Origin: Fabrea salina | Lineage: Eukaryota; Ciliophora; Heterotrichea; Heterotrichida; Fabreidae | DNA length: 64,000 bases | Assembly: GCA_022984795.1 (NCBI GenBank) | Contig: JALIHJ010000033.1 | Span: 124,001 to 188,000, forward strand | Direction of reading: 5' to 3' | In this document: positions 35,428 to 45,330 of the stretch, one piece after another | Position numbering within the stretch: the first letter of the stretch is position 1 | Layout of the letters: the number at the start of each line of letters is the position of its first letter | Translations under genes and position numbers: made by a program | Notes under the pieces: model-generated | The model's input: the letters and a program-made list of their open reading frames with translations, nothing else | What the model was told of the DNA's origin: nothing | Database searches by the model: none

Positions 35428-35973
35428 CTAATGGTTAAATCTATGCTTCTGTTGGGGACGTTGTTGGGTTGGGTGTTCCTTGTACTCTAAATACACAGAG
35501 TCTGGGAGGCGCCAGATCTTCTTAAGGGTTTCTTTCACGGAGTTTTTCACGGCTAAATCTTGGCCTGACCTTATCCAAATCGAAAAAATATCCTCTGAAT
35601 TCCTAATTGAAACGGCCACTCCACAAATTTCGTTGTCTACGTCAAACTGCTCCCCAATTACGCCTAAAAGAAGTTCTTCCCAAAAAAGACTTGCAGCGCC
35701 TTTTTTGATGCGCAGAATCCAACGAGCTCCGTTCTTATTAGCTTCGTCCTCCCACATAGGCTTGATTCCTTCTTGGAACACATGGTACTCTGTGTTCACA
35801 GGGACATCATCTGGTTTCTTAAGGTGTGAGTAGTACTGCCAGAACTCCTCAATCGAGCCAAACGCACCTAGGTACTTAATAGCGTCTCCGTAGTCTGTAG
35901 CCTTCTTCGAAGAGTCACTTACACTGAACCAGTAAGCCCAACTTTTTTCCAGAGGAGTGTTTTCAGGGTTCAT
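35428..35973 (-). CDS. eIF4E class II cap-binding protein (4EHP-like), 181 aa
   Basis: Binds the mRNA 5' cap. Strings HLKKPDDVPVNTEYHVFQEG, IKPMWEDEANKNGARWILRI, FWEELLLGVIGEQF and EICGVAVSIRNSEDIFSIW track human 4EHP (eIF4E2) closely. At the first cap-stacking position Trp is retained (AYWF). At the second, Tyr appears to replace Trp (TDYGDAIKYL), as in class II proteins, so it may repress translation rather than recruit eIF4G. The TAG stop lies 4 bp from the convergent NHP2 stop. Confidence 0.9.
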   Translation of the reverse strand: MNPENTPLEKSWAYWFSVSDSSKKATDYGDAIKYLGAFGSIEEFWQYYSHLKKPDDVPVNTEYHVFQEGIKPMWEDEANKNGARWILRIKKGAASLFWEELLLGVIGEQFDVDNEICGVAVSIRNSEDIFSIWIRSGQDLAVKNSVKETLKKIWRLPDSVYLEYKEHPTQQRPQQKHRFNH

Positions 35974-35984
35974 CTTTTAGATTA

Positions 35985-38900
35985 TTAGACATTATTTGTA
36001 TTTACATCAGGGGAGTCTTCTATGTCTTCTTCGTGCATCTGCATTGCCTTCAGAATGTTGTAGTACCTCAAGTCTTCTGCAAAGCTACCAAAAACTTTTT
36101 GAATGCTAGGATTCCTACTTTTAGTGGAGTCGCTCCAACGTCCAAATATGTTTTTCCACTTCCAAGTAGACTCACTTCCACTACTAGTTTCAGCTTCGTC
36201 TAAGAGTTCAAAAGACCTACTCAAAGCCTTTTTAGTTGTTGGTGAAACAGAGCCTCTTTTGGAGTTTGTGAAGTTTTGGAGATATGACTCCAACTCTTCT
36301 TGGCTGAAAAAAGGATTAACAAAGAACTTAGGCAGCTTCACCAAATCAAAGTATAAACAAACGTTCCAAAACAGTATGCTGTGTTTGTTTGGAAAGTTGC
36401 CTTCTAGAAGAATGTTTTCACCTGAAGAGTAAATTAAGTTTTCAAGTTCTTTCCTAACTATAGGCGGACTTACAACTTCTACTTTAGCTTCTTGGTTGTC
36501 ACAAGTCACTCCGAACTTAGCCACAAACTTTTTGCCGCAGTCTTCAAACGGACAAGTTGTAGTGTAAGAAGAAAAAGACCTTTCCCAGCCCATCATAATC
36601 TCCATAAAGGTGACTGTGTTTTCACAAAAAGGACACAAATCTTCAGTGGAGTAAAAACAGCTCTCAATATCCACAGTCCCCGAAAAGGACTTAAAAGCTT
36701 CACTGGGGTTTTGTGCGCGTGCTACAGAAGTCATGTACACACCGTGAGTGAGTGCGTCAGGTTCTATTCCTTGGTTCTTCATTCTTTTGAAGAGTGAAAG
36801 AACTTTTTCTTTGTGTCCGCACTTTCCACAAGCTTCAATAAGTTTGCGGTAGATTTCTTGGTCTGGGCGTTCGGCCTTTTTTTTCATGTCTTCCATAACA
36901 GACAAAGCTAACTCTAGCATGCTAGAACCCTTTTCCTTGTGCATAGGTATGCTCAAAGCAAACAACTGGAACCAAACCTTGTAGATGTTAACTAAAAGGT
37001 ACTTTGCCCACTCACTTTGAGTCATCCTTATTAAGTTTTCGTCTTTGAAGTAAAGAGAACACTGGAAAGACTTTTGTGCAGTCAACTGCTTGATAGGCCT
37101 TGGCTCCACTATGTAGTTGGGGTCTAATGAAAGAAACTTTTGGTAACTAAAAGTAGAACAAGCCTCAATGTTTGTTTCGTTGAACTGCCAAGCAGGAAGC
37201 ACTTCTTTAGGGTAAGAAGGCTTCACAAAGAATGGGTCAACTTTGGTTCTTTTGAACTTCATGGCTTCGTCGAAGTACACTAAGTCGTACTTCTGAGTGC
37301 AAACAGTAAACCTCCTTTCTATAAAGTTAGCGAACAGCGAAGTTTCAGTGACCTTGTAAAGAAAGTGGTAAGGTTTAAGAGCTTTGTGGTACAAAAGAAA
37401 AGCTGAAGTGTTGAAAAAGTGAATAGCTGAAGAGGAGAAACTGTAAGATTCAGGCAGTTTAAAGAACCTTTGGTAATTCTTGAGCAAACTTGTTTGTAGC
37501 TCTAAAAAGGCGTCTCTCACTGCGTAAGGGTTGAAAACAGAAACTGGAGTTGTGTCCATGTCTTCTAAACTGTAACTGTAAGCGTAGTCAGCTGAGTCTC
37601 TGAAAGAGTCCACTTCAGAAAACAAAACTGCTGAGTCTTTTAAACGGTTCATCAGAGTCCTAGTTAGTTTTTCAGGGACTCTAGGAACAGAGTCTAGTAT
37701 TTCTAAACTCCCAGTGTCTAGGTTGGCCTTTGCAGCGTCCACAGGGATCTCAGTGTCTTCGTCCAAAAGTTTGGGGTGGACTCCTATTATATAGGGGAAA
37801 ATCGTTTCTACATAAGACTTAAGTGGACCTGGAAGCACAGGAATAAACACATGCTGCCACTTGAAAGGGAAAAGCAGCCCTTCCAAAGCCACTGCTGCAT
37901 GCTGCAGAAGTGACCTTTTAGTGGAGACCAAAAGAATCTTTTTTTCAAGCATGATGCAACTCCACAGGGTCACAATGTGCTCTAGAGGCAAAGAGCGAAA
38001 CAGAAACTCCAAACTTATATGTGAGGTCATCCAGGGGTTTTTAGGAGGAGGCCGTGAAAAGTGTACTTTTTTGTCAGCTATTTTGTACTCGACTGCCGTA
38101 AGTCCTTCGTCAGGCAAAGGTACCTCGTCCACTAGGTTGCAAATGACCCTTTCAATTGGCACACTGTAGTTAGACAGTGAAATCCGGTAGACCTCTTTAA
38201 GGACCTCCCTGAATTCATCGAGAAACTGCCAGTGCGACACAATGCATATGGCCTTGGGAAGATACCAGTTACTAGGGATGCACAAGTACCTGCTGAGTTC
38301 TTCAGACAGCTTTTCGTAAAAGACCATTGCAGTTACGTAAAGCCGGGAAGTGGTGTTATTGGCTTCGTCAAAAGTGGTCAAAGCAAAAGAAAAAGCTTTA
38401 GGTGGTTCTTGGGTTTTGGAAATCCTCACTCCTTCTCCAAACACAAACAAAGACACAGCAGTGTCCTTAAAGTCTTTTTTGGGGTACCTGTCAATCAGTC
38501 CTGGTTTAAATAGTATAGTGTCAGCCCTTGGTTGGTTTTTGAAACAAAGGTAAGAGTCCTTTTCAGGGCCTAAACCTGAAGGAAGGTACTCAAAGCCTTC
38601 AGGAACGCTCACTACCTTTTTGTCTGCCTCCTTTTGTGCTTTTACAACAGCAAGGTCTTGGATGGGGGGGTCGCCTTTTCCTGCGTAAGCTACAGCCATG
38701 ACCAAGGAGTACCCTTCTTTTCCAGTAGCTTTGATGAATGCTGACAAATCGTAGTTTCCTGAAAAGTAGCGGTGCTGGGAGTCTGAGTGACTGTAACCAG
38801 AACTGCAAGAAACAGGCACAGGGTCTAGGTCGTGGGAAACTGGGACCATTATTCCTTCTGGGCTTTCTTTTAAGAAAAATAGCCCGATACTCTTGATACT

Positions 38901-39188
38901 TTTTCCTTTCCAGTCTTTGCGTTGGGTGCCGTTTATGCGTCCATAAATAGTTTCTAGCCACAAAGACCTGTCCTCAGCAGTTCCTATGTGGTGGAACTTA
39001 ATGAACTCAGAGGAACTACTTGGGATTTCGTTTGCATAGGTAACAAGCAGTCTCAAAGAAGAAACACTATTAAAGCAACTGTCTTCCAAGCTTGAAAAGC
39101 CTTTATTGCTATAAGCAAGTTTAATGCTGGACAACTTTTCGTGCACTCCGTATATACAGAAATAGTCAATTAACCTGTTTGATTCCAT
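35985..39188 (-). CDS. DENND4-like tripartite DENN protein with PPR motif, 1067 aa
   Basis: A Rab guanine-nucleotide exchange factor. From the ATG at 39186-39188 (MESNRLIDYFCIYGVHEK) come uDENN (about 1-300), cDENN with VHFSRPPPKNPWMTSHISLE and EHIVTLWSCIMLEKKILLVS, and dDENN (about 520-620). A pentatricopeptide-like helical pair (YRKLIEACGKCGHKEKVLSLFKRMKN, then GIEPDALTH) near 770 matches the DENND4/MYCPBP architecture. Cys-rich sequence follows (about 855-895, CPFCENTV and CPFEDCGKKF). A short in-frame upstream TTG is not used. Its Rab target is unknown. Confidence 0.9.
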   Translation of the reverse strand: MESNRLIDYFCIYGVHEKLSSIKLAYSNKGFSSLEDSCFNSVSSLRLLVTYANEIPSSSSEFIKFHHIGTAEDRSLWLETIYGRINGTQRKDWKGKSIKSIGLFFLKESPEGIMVPVSHDLDPVPVSCSSGYSHSDSQHRYFSGNYDLSAFIKATGKEGYSLVMAVAYAGKGDPPIQDLAVVKAQKEADKKVVSVPEGFEYLPSGLGPEKDSYLCFKNQPRADTILFKPGLIDRYPKKDFKDTAVSLFVFGEGVRISKTQEPPKAFSFALTTFDEANNTTSRLYVTAMVFYEKLSEELSRYLCIPSNWYLPKAICIVSHWQFLDEFREVLKEVYRISLSNYSVPIERVICNLVDEVPLPDEGLTAVEYKIADKKVHFSRPPPKNPWMTSHISLEFLFRSLPLEHIVTLWSCIMLEKKILLVSTKRSLLQHAAVALEGLLFPFKWQHVFIPVLPGPLKSYVETIFPYIIGVHPKLLDEDTEIPVDAAKANLDTGSLEILDSVPRVPEKLTRTLMNRLKDSAVLFSEVDSFRDSADYAYSYSLEDMDTTPVSVFNPYAVRDAFLELQTSLLKNYQRFFKLPESYSFSSSAIHFFNTSAFLLYHKALKPYHFLYKVTETSLFANFIERRFTVCTQKYDLVYFDEAMKFKRTKVDPFFVKPSYPKEVLPAWQFNETNIEACSTFSYQKFLSLDPNYIVEPRPIKQLTAQKSFQCSLYFKDENLIRMTQSEWAKYLLVNIYKVWFQLFALSIPMHKEKGSSMLELALSVMEDMKKKAERPDQEIYRKLIEACGKCGHKEKVLSLFKRMKNQGIEPDALTHGVYMTSVARAQNPSEAFKSFSGTVDIESCFYSTEDLCPFCENTVTFMEIMMGWERSFSSYTTTCPFEDCGKKFVAKFGVTCDNQEAKVEVVSPPIVRKELENLIYSSGENILLEGNFPNKHSILFWNVCLYFDLVKLPKFFVNPFFSQEELESYLQNFTNSKRGSVSPTTKKALSRSFELLDEAETSSGSESTWKWKNIFGRWSDSTKSRNPSIQKVFGSFAEDLRYYNILKAMQMHEEDIEDSPDVNTNNV

Positions 39189-39206
39189 TTTTATCAAAAC
39201 TTATCT

Positions 39207-40100
39207 TTAAAAAGTAACACAACAAGCCTTTCTTTTAAAAGGGTCTTCTCTAAGTTTCCTGCTTTTGCGTGCTCTGGTTTGTCTAGGAGTGAGCTCACTA
39301 GTATCGATATTCCCTAAAAAACTTCCTAAAGTGTACTTAACCTTTCTATAACAAGTGTTGCATACAAAGTTCTTGAGTAGTCTCAAAGGCACATTGTTTT
39401 TAATGAAGAATCTGAGGTCGTCTAACTCACTTTCTGCAGTTTCAATTTGGTTTTCGACTTTGCAAATCTCTTCCTGAGTTTCTGAAATCCCTTGTTGCGC
39501 ACTTTCGATCCTTTCAAGCATATTGGTTTCGTTGGCCATGGTGCTTTGCCAAGCTTCTCTTAGGCCTTCAAGGATCGCAACCTTTTTTTGGTTCCTTTCT
39601 CTTTGCAACTTGATTTTTTCCTTTAGTTCGTTTTCGGCGTTCCGGTACTTCTGAGTGTTTTCTTCGTACTGTCTGTGCAAAGTGCTTATTCTGTGGTTTT
39701 GATCCCGCTGAACCTTTTGGTACTTTTCCTTTTGCCCAACTATTTCTTCTACTTGCTTTCTCAAGTAGTCTCTTTCCTTTACAAGTGGGTCTTTGGAGTT
39801 TTCTCTAAGTTTTTCTTTCTGACACTCATCGCAGAGTCTAGGCTGGTCTTTTCTAAGATTTCCTCCAGAGTGGGCCTTGCACACTGGAAGTTCGCACTTA
39901 GTGCAAAGCTTCTTTTTGTTGGAGTAGTTAAAGTGACAACGGCATATGTGACAATAGTTCTTGGAAGTAGGCTTAGGAGGCTTCTTGCTGTGGGTGGATG
40001 AAGGTATGGGCTTTTCTAGAGTTGCAGCTGTTGCGCTTAAAGACCTTCGTCCGTTTGGCTTATTGAATGCCCTTACTGAGTTGGACCGTCTAAAACTCAT
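39207..40100 (-). CDS. FYVE-like zinc finger and coiled-coil protein, 297 aa
   Basis: After a disordered basic start, residues 48-97 have eight Cys/His ligands with FYVE-type spacing: CHICRCHF, CTKCELPVCKAHSG and CDECQKEK. A coiled coil fills about 105-230 (LVKERDYLRKQVEEIVGQKE). The C-terminus carries CNTC and ends in a Lys/Arg-rich stretch with CCVTF. The FYVE basic RR/KHHCR motif is not intact, so PI3P binding is uncertain and a RING/FYVE-like domain of other function is possible. Rabphilin-like effectors have the same layout. Confidence 0.7.
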   Translation of the reverse strand: MSFRRSNSVRAFNKPNGRRSLSATAATLEKPIPSSTHSKKPPKPTSKNYCHICRCHFNYSNKKKLCTKCELPVCKAHSGGNLRKDQPRLCDECQKEKLRENSKDPLVKERDYLRKQVEEIVGQKEKYQKVQRDQNHRISTLHRQYEENTQKYRNAENELKEKIKLQRERNQKKVAILEGLREAWQSTMANETNMLERIESAQQGISETQEEICKVENQIETAESELDDLRFFIKNNVPLRLLKNFVCNTCYRKVKYTLGSFLGNIDTSELTPRQTRARKSRKLREDPFKRKACCVTF

Positions 40101-40144
40101 ATTAATTAATTGCTTAGACTGTAGATTAGTGCCACTTAGTGTAT

Positions 40145-41443
40145 TTAAATATGTTTTAGTTCCTGGTAGATTTCTTGGTAAGTATTATAGAAGTCCCAGT
40201 GGTACCCAGACAGCCTTTTGAACTCAGCTAGGTATTTAGAGTTCAGCTCCGAAATCAACAAACTAAACTCAATAATTTCGTGGTTAACAACTAAAGAAGC
40301 TTTGAGACTATACACCTCGTCCTCCTCCTTTGCAACTCCGCCTTTCTGCCTTACTATAGACTTCACACTTCCAACCAAAAACTCTGGAGACAAGTTACTC
40401 AAAAACCTGGTTGAAGCAAAAGGAAGGGTTTCTTCAGGCACTAAAAGTCTACTAGAGTACCTAGACAGCCCAACTTCCTCGGGTGAAAAGCATCTGTACC
40501 CGTCTAAGTCCGGAGAAGGTTCATCATGGATGAGTTCCTCTATGTTTGTTCCAGGACTCAAAAACTGCACAGCCTCTTCAAGAGAAGCAGTTTCTTCCAG
40601 CATCCAGTTGTGGTTTAGGATGTTTTCGATTCCCGGTCTTTCAGAGGGACAGTAAGACAGCATTTTACTTAAAAGGTCTCTCAAAGACTCTGGAATCTCA
40701 GGTGTGTTTTTGTATCCCAAGTGAATGCTCCAGAACTTTTCTAGGTTCTTATCTACAATAAGCCTGTAGTGAGGGTCGTTTTTCAAAGCAGTTCTAAAAG
40801 GAGGCCTCCCTGTGACTAAAATAAACATTATGATGCCGCAAGAAAAAATGTCTGTCTGGACTCCTCTATAAGGCAGTCTTTCAAGGATTTCAGGAGCCAT
40901 GTACGGTCTAGTTCCTTTGTAAGTTTCAAGGGTTCCTGACCAGTCCCTCCCTGCTGCAGGTCCTGCAAACCCTAAGTCAGCTAGCTTCAAAGTGAAGTTT
41001 TCTGAGAAAAAAATGTTTTCGGGTTTTAAGTCTCTGTGGACGATTCCAGCCTTGTGAAGTGCATTTACTCCCTCTAGGAGTTCTTTGAAGTACCTTCTGG
41101 CAATGGTTTGCGGAAAAGCTCCTCTTGAAAACACCCAGTCAAAGATCTCTCCTCGGTTAGCATGCTCCAATGCCATATATGCAACTTCTTTAGTTTTGTT
41201 GTCTTTAACTTTTACAGCGTTAAAGCAATAGTCGTACAGCTTTATAACGTTAGGGTGGTTAGGGACGTACCTGAAAGCTTCTATTTCTACCTCTGCAGAT
41301 GTTAGTCTTTTGGGGTCCATTACTTTGAGTGCCACTAGAAAACTTGTTTCAGAGTCCCTAGCTAAGAACACTTTAGAAGTGCCTCCTTTCCCCAGCAACC
41401 TTATCAAGGTATACTTACCTATCTTGCCTTTGTCTGGCTCCAT
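40145..41443 (-). CDS. Ser/Thr protein kinase of CAMK/AMPK-like type with KA1-like tail, 432 aa
   Basis: The kinase domain (about 10-285) has LGKGGTSKVFLARDSETSF, the VAIK-type Lys in VALKVM, HRDLKPEN and GTRPYMAPEIL. The DFG motif reads DLG (LADLGFAGPAAG), a substitution found in some active CAMK/plant kinases. The C-terminal ~40 residues (EFKRLSGYHWDFYNTYQEIY) resemble a KA1 membrane- or autoinhibitory domain, with an intermediate acidic linker. Substrates are unknown. Confidence 0.92.
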   Translation of the reverse strand: MEPDKGKIGKYTLIRLLGKGGTSKVFLARDSETSFLVALKVMDPKRLTSAEVEIEAFRYVPNHPNVIKLYDYCFNAVKVKDNKTKEVAYMALEHANRGEIFDWVFSRGAFPQTIARRYFKELLEGVNALHKAGIVHRDLKPENIFFSENFTLKLADLGFAGPAAGRDWSGTLETYKGTRPYMAPEILERLPYRGVQTDIFSCGIIMFILVTGRPPFRTALKNDPHYRLIVDKNLEKFWSIHLGYKNTPEIPESLRDLLSKMLSYCPSERPGIENILNHNWMLEETASLEEAVQFLSPGTNIEELIHDEPSPDLDGYRCFSPEEVGLSRYSSRLLVPEETLPFASTRFLSNLSPEFLVGSVKSIVRQKGGVAKEEDEVYSLKASLVVNHEIIEFSLLISELNSKYLAEFKRLSGYHWDFYNTYQEIYQELKHI

Positions 41444-41482
41444 TTTTTATCAGAACCTAATCTCCTATTAATTTACAGTATT

Positions 41483-42454
41483 TCACATGTTGGTTTCCAC
41501 CCACCTAACTCTTTTACCTTCTTTCCACTCACCTTTCTTTTTAGAGCCGTCATTGTAAGTGATGACTCCTACTCCGTGCTGTTTGCCGTTCTTCCAGCAC
41601 CCTTCGTACATCTTGCCGTCTGACCACAAGTACACTCCGTAGCCATGCTTCTTGTCGTTGTAGTACTCTCCTTCGTACCTCCTTCCGTCTTTCCAGATGT
41701 ACACTCCTTTACCGTGCATCTTGCCTCCAAGCCACTCTCCTTTGTAAGACCTTCCGTCGTTCCAGGTGTAGGTTCCTTTCCCGCCGATTTGGTTGTCTTC
41801 CCAGTTCCCTGAGTACTTAGAACCTTCTTTCCATATGTAAGTTCCGAACCCATGCTTCCTTCCCATTTTGTAGTGTCCTTCGTATCTACTGCCGTCTGCC
41901 CAGGTTTCTTTGCCGTACCCATTTTGCAGGTCGTCTTTCCACTGGCCCTCGTACATTCCTCCGTTGCTTTGCTTGTATATCCCAAACCCGTTTGCTTTAT
42001 CGTCAAGCCATTCCCCTTCGTAGATATCTCCGTCTATGTGCCAAAACTTCCCGCGCCCATGGGCTTTGTTGTTTTTCCAGTATCCTTCGTAACGCGCTCC
42101 GTCTGGCCAGGTTTGTATGCCGTATCCGTCTCTGTAAGGACCTTTCCACTCGCCTACATAAACAGCGCCACTTTTAAATCTGTAAGGAGGGCGTTCTTCA
42201 CTTTTAGGTTTGTTTGAAAAAACTAGGTTTTGTTTAAGGTGAGCAATGAACTTTCTATCTTGGTGGCCTCTCATAAAAGACTGGATCTTAACTACTTGAG
42301 AAGTATAAGGTTTATATCTAGACAAAATTTCCTGCGTGGGGTCAGCAGAAGTTACGTGTCGAGTAGTAGAAGTAAGCGAGTCCTGTAAGTCCATTTCAGT
42401 TTTCAGTTCAGGTTCTTTGCTTCCACAAGCACAGTTAGAACAGTTTATTCCCAT
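41483..42454 (-). CDS. MORN-repeat protein with IQ motif, 323 aa
   Basis: The N-terminus MGINCSNCACGS predicts myristoylation at Gly2 plus palmitoylation at Cys. An IQ-like calmodulin site (VVKIQSFMRGHQDRKFI) lies at about 53-70. Ten MORN repeats follow from about 97 to 315 (YVGEW, YEGYW, YEGEW, YEGQW, YEGHY, YSGNW, YKGEW, YEGEY, YEGCW, KKGEW). MORN arrays bind membranes or lipids and are common in the alveolate cortex. The stop is TGA (41483-41485), one of two in the window. Confidence 0.93.
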   Translation of the reverse strand: MGINCSNCACGSKEPELKTEMDLQDSLTSTTRHVTSADPTQEILSRYKPYTSQVVKIQSFMRGHQDRKFIAHLKQNLVFSNKPKSEERPPYRFKSGAVYVGEWKGPYRDGYGIQTWPDGARYEGYWKNNKAHGRGKFWHIDGDIYEGEWLDDKANGFGIYKQSNGGMYEGQWKDDLQNGYGKETWADGSRYEGHYKMGRKHGFGTYIWKEGSKYSGNWEDNQIGGKGTYTWNDGRSYKGEWLGGKMHGKGVYIWKDGRRYEGEYYNDKKHGYGVYLWSDGKMYEGCWKNGKQHGVGVITYNDGSKKKGEWKEGKRVRWVETNM

Positions 42455-42466
42455 TTAATTGATTTA

Positions 42467-42862
42467 TCAGTCCAGATTCAAGTTAAGCTTTAGGCGGTAA
42501 GCTTCTAAAGCCATTTCTTCTTGTGATCTGCTTTGAGAAGTTGAGTCTACATGGAAAACTTTTCCAGATTGTCTTGGAACAATGTGCACATGCAAGTGCT
42601 GCACACTCTGGCCTGCTTCTTTGCCGTCTTGTATAGCAATAGAAGTAACCCCTCCTAGTTCTCTAGATATTTTAGCAGTCACTTGCATGATTTCTTGCAG
42701 CTCGTGGGACTGCATGTCTTGGTAGCGCTGAATGAGTCTCATGGGACACACTAGTACGTGATTAGGACGGATAGGTCTTAAGTTCACTAAAGCGTAGGAG
42801 TACCTTCCTTGCCAAAACACGTGCTGGTTTGGAATCAAACAACTTCCGAATTTAAATGACAT
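42467..42862 (-). CDS. FHIT: FHIT-like HIT-family diadenosine polyphosphate hydrolase, 131 aa
   Basis: Splits ApppA to AMP and ADP. The catalytic histidine triad is intact (QHLHVHIVPR, about 92-101), and the FHIT-type N-terminus has CLIPNQHVFWQGRYSYALVN and RPNHVLVCPMRLIQR. The C-terminal MALEAYRLKLNLNL corresponds to the FHIT dimer helix, slightly truncated. The ends of the gene are TGA (42467-42469) followed in frame by TAA. Confidence 0.92.
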   Translation of the reverse strand: MSFKFGSCLIPNQHVFWQGRYSYALVNLRPIRPNHVLVCPMRLIQRYQDMQSHELQEIMQVTAKISRELGGVTSIAIQDGKEAGQSVQHLHVHIVPRQSGKVFHVDSTSQSRSQEEMALEAYRLKLNLNLD

Positions 42863-42885
42863 AGCTCTTTCTGTATGCGAATTAT

Positions 42886-45018
42886 TTAGGGTTTTATTGA
42901 TATTTCATTAATTACTCCTGATTCTTGGAGTTGTTTAAAACCTTTATTCATTTTTTGAATGAGCTCAGAGTGCTTGTTGATCATGCTCTGGAGTTCTTGA
43001 ATATGGCTTTTGTTAGTTTTGATTTCACTCATGAGCAAAGCTTTTCCTTCTTGAGTTTTAGACTTGAGTTTAGTTTCTCTTTCTTGCTTGCTAGCTTGTT
43101 TTCTTCTAATAACGCCTTCAATCATTTCGTTGATCTCGTCTTGGGACTTTTCGTCAAGAACTCCTTCGCCTAACAACCTCACAAACTCTCTTTTCTTCAT
43201 CAAGTTTCTTCTGTACATAGAGTCTTTTTGCTTAGCTATGCTTTCCATTTCGCTGTAGATGCTAGGAAACTCCTCCTTGATGTAAAGCACTAAGTTTTTG
43301 TTCATAGTAAGTAAGTCGCAGTTCTTTTTTGCCACCACGTTGTACTGTCTAGGAATGCTCTGGACAACTTCTATGTCCCCAAAGTAAGACCCTGAGTTTT
43401 GTTCCTGGAATGATTCGTACTTGTTCGAGCACGCAAAGTTAACTTTGCCGTTTGCAATGAAGTAGATTTCGTCAGCGTGCTCTCCTTGTTTGTAGACAAA
43501 TTCTTCTTTTTCTACATACAAGTGAAGCAAAAAAGGCACTATTGCTGAAACAAACACAGGGTCTCTTTCGTGGAAAAACTTTAGGTACTTAGCAGCGCCT
43601 TGGTGCATAATCATAGCTACTTCGTATCGAAGCTGTCTTGGCAACTCGTTAAAAATGTTTTGTTTGTCATGCCAAGAAAACCCAGTTTTCTCTGTAGAGT
43701 ACTTAATTGCGTGCCTTAGTCTGAATTTAAGGTCTCTTTTTAGAGAAGCCTCTTTGGCAAACTCGTCAATTATAGCTAACTTGTTCATTAAAGCGTTTTC
43801 TTTAGTGTCAATACTGCTTAGCATGGACGATAGACTGCCTATTGTGAAGGAAAAGAAGCATAGTCCAAAGCCCATCCAAATAATCGCAAAAAATATTTCT
43901 AAGTCAGTTCCGGCAGATATGTCTCCGTAACCTACTGTAGTCAGAGTAGCAAAGCTCCAGTAAATTGACAGTAAGTAAAGACTTCCAGCGTCTTTGTCAG
44001 CATACCCGTACCTCACTACCCACGTTTCTGGGTTGAACCCGTCTAACTTAGCTGAAAAGTACCAAAAGCAACTCATTATATGGGTGCAAACCAGCACTGT
44101 TATGAAGAACTTAGCCAGTCTCACTGCAGAGTGCTTCAGACATAAGTAATCTTGTATTCTTTCTAGAAGTTCGTTGTCTTTCACGTGCTTAAACATTTTG
44201 AATATTCTCGAAACCCTCATCAAGCGGTATAGCCTTGGCAAACGTGCAAGTCTGAGCAAACTGTTGTAGTTAGTTTGGGTATGGCTATCATCATCTTCTT
44301 CAATCAAGTTGAACGGAAAACACGCAATGGTATCGATTATAAGCCAAGTCCTCAAGTACCTCAAAAATATGCGCTTCCTAGATTTAACTAGTTGTCCTTC
44401 TGAGTCGTAGTAAGCTGAATTTATGTTTACAATCACATCTAGAAAAAACAAGGAATCAATGAATAACTCTAAAAACCACCAGAAACTGTGCTTCTCTGGA
44501 TCGACAAAAGCTATTCTGTATGGCATTATGGTTGCAGTGTAGATCAGTAGCATTATAAGTAAGAAGTTCCAAATATTTTTAAAAGTACAACTTGGGTGGA
44601 ATATACCACAAGGAAGTTTAGGCTCCTCTAGGGCTGTGCTCAGGGTCAGGTTTTTACTCAAACTAGGTGGAACTGAAGACTTTGCTCTTAAGTAGTCATC
44701 GGTCAACACTGGAGTTCCGAATAAATTCAGTTCCTTGTTCATCTTCTTCATCATAAGGCTTACTTTGATTTTGAAAAAAGCTCTTTTCCAAATCCTTTTG
44801 TACTTAGAATTTGTAGGGCTTTTGCTCAGAGTTTCGGAGTTTTCTAAGTCTCTAGATGACAAGTCATCCCGTTCTTTAGGAGCCAAGCTTAGGAAATCAG
44901 TATTTACTGAAGGAACTAAATGTTTCGAGTAACCGTTAAGGGGTTCTTCTTCTTCTTCTAAGTTCTGGACTTTATTTTTCTTCTTAAAGTTGCTTGGAAA
45001 CTAAATATCCCTTACCAT
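42886..45018 (-). CDS. Cyclic-nucleotide-binding voltage-gated K+ channel, 705 aa, one intron after ATG
   Basis: The spliced product starts with ATG (45016-45018) followed at once by a 15-nt intron, then FPSNFKKKNKVQNL. Six TM segments span about 140-375; S4 is basic (RLARLPRLYRLMRVSRIFKMF). The pore has the K+ selectivity filter TTVGYGD. A cNMP-binding domain lies at about 480-590 (VYKQGEHADEIYFIANGKVN, GSYFGDIEVV), but the phosphate-binding-cassette RxS motif reads QSIPRQYN, so ligand binding is not certain. A C-terminal coiled coil (about 655-690) may tetramerise. EAG/HCN/CNG-like; several internal Met could serve as alternative starts. Confidence 0.92.
45001..45015 (-). other. 15-nt intron directly after the start codon of the K+ channel gene
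   Basis: GTAAGGGATATTTAG, A at position 10, phase 0. It lies between ATG (45016-45018) and TTT. Unspliced, an in-frame TAG separates them. Confidence 0.85.
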
Positions 45019-45047
45019 ATAGAGTTTATTTAGAGGATTTACTACAT

Positions 45048-45320
45048 TTAATTAGAAAAAACCTTAGACAGAGCTTCTTGTGTGTTGCAGCTATTGCAAG
45101 CAACACCTTGAGCAACTGAAGGGTCAATCCCCATTTCAACTAGTTCTTGCTTGATCTTTTCCGAATTTGAATTTAACCTAGCAGGGCTGTCTGTTAGCTT
45201 AAACTCTACTTGTGCTTCTACCTCAACTAGTTGCTTCATTAAATCCAGAGCTTCTTGTGTGCTGCCTTCTCTAAGCTTGTCTGCAAGTTCATCTGCTATA
45301 TACTGAAAGTTTTGTTGCAT
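45048..45320 (-). CDS. Small UBA-like protein, 90 aa
   Basis: ATG 45318-45320 (MQQNFQYIADELADKL) is chosen because a longer frame would run antisense through the start of the divergent Cys-rich gene. A helical N-terminus (LREGSTQEALDLMKQLVEVE) precedes a UBA/TS-N-like helix bundle: KQELVEMGIDPSVAQGVACN then TQEALSKVF. Ubiquitin or translation-factor interactions would fit, without further evidence. The start is 10 bp from the divergent start at 45331. Confidence 0.7.
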   Translation of the reverse strand: MQQNFQYIADELADKLREGSTQEALDLMKQLVEVEAQVEFKLTDSPARLNSNSEKIKQELVEMGIDPSVAQGVACNSCNTQEALSKVFSN

Positions 45321-45330
45321 TTTATTAAAT

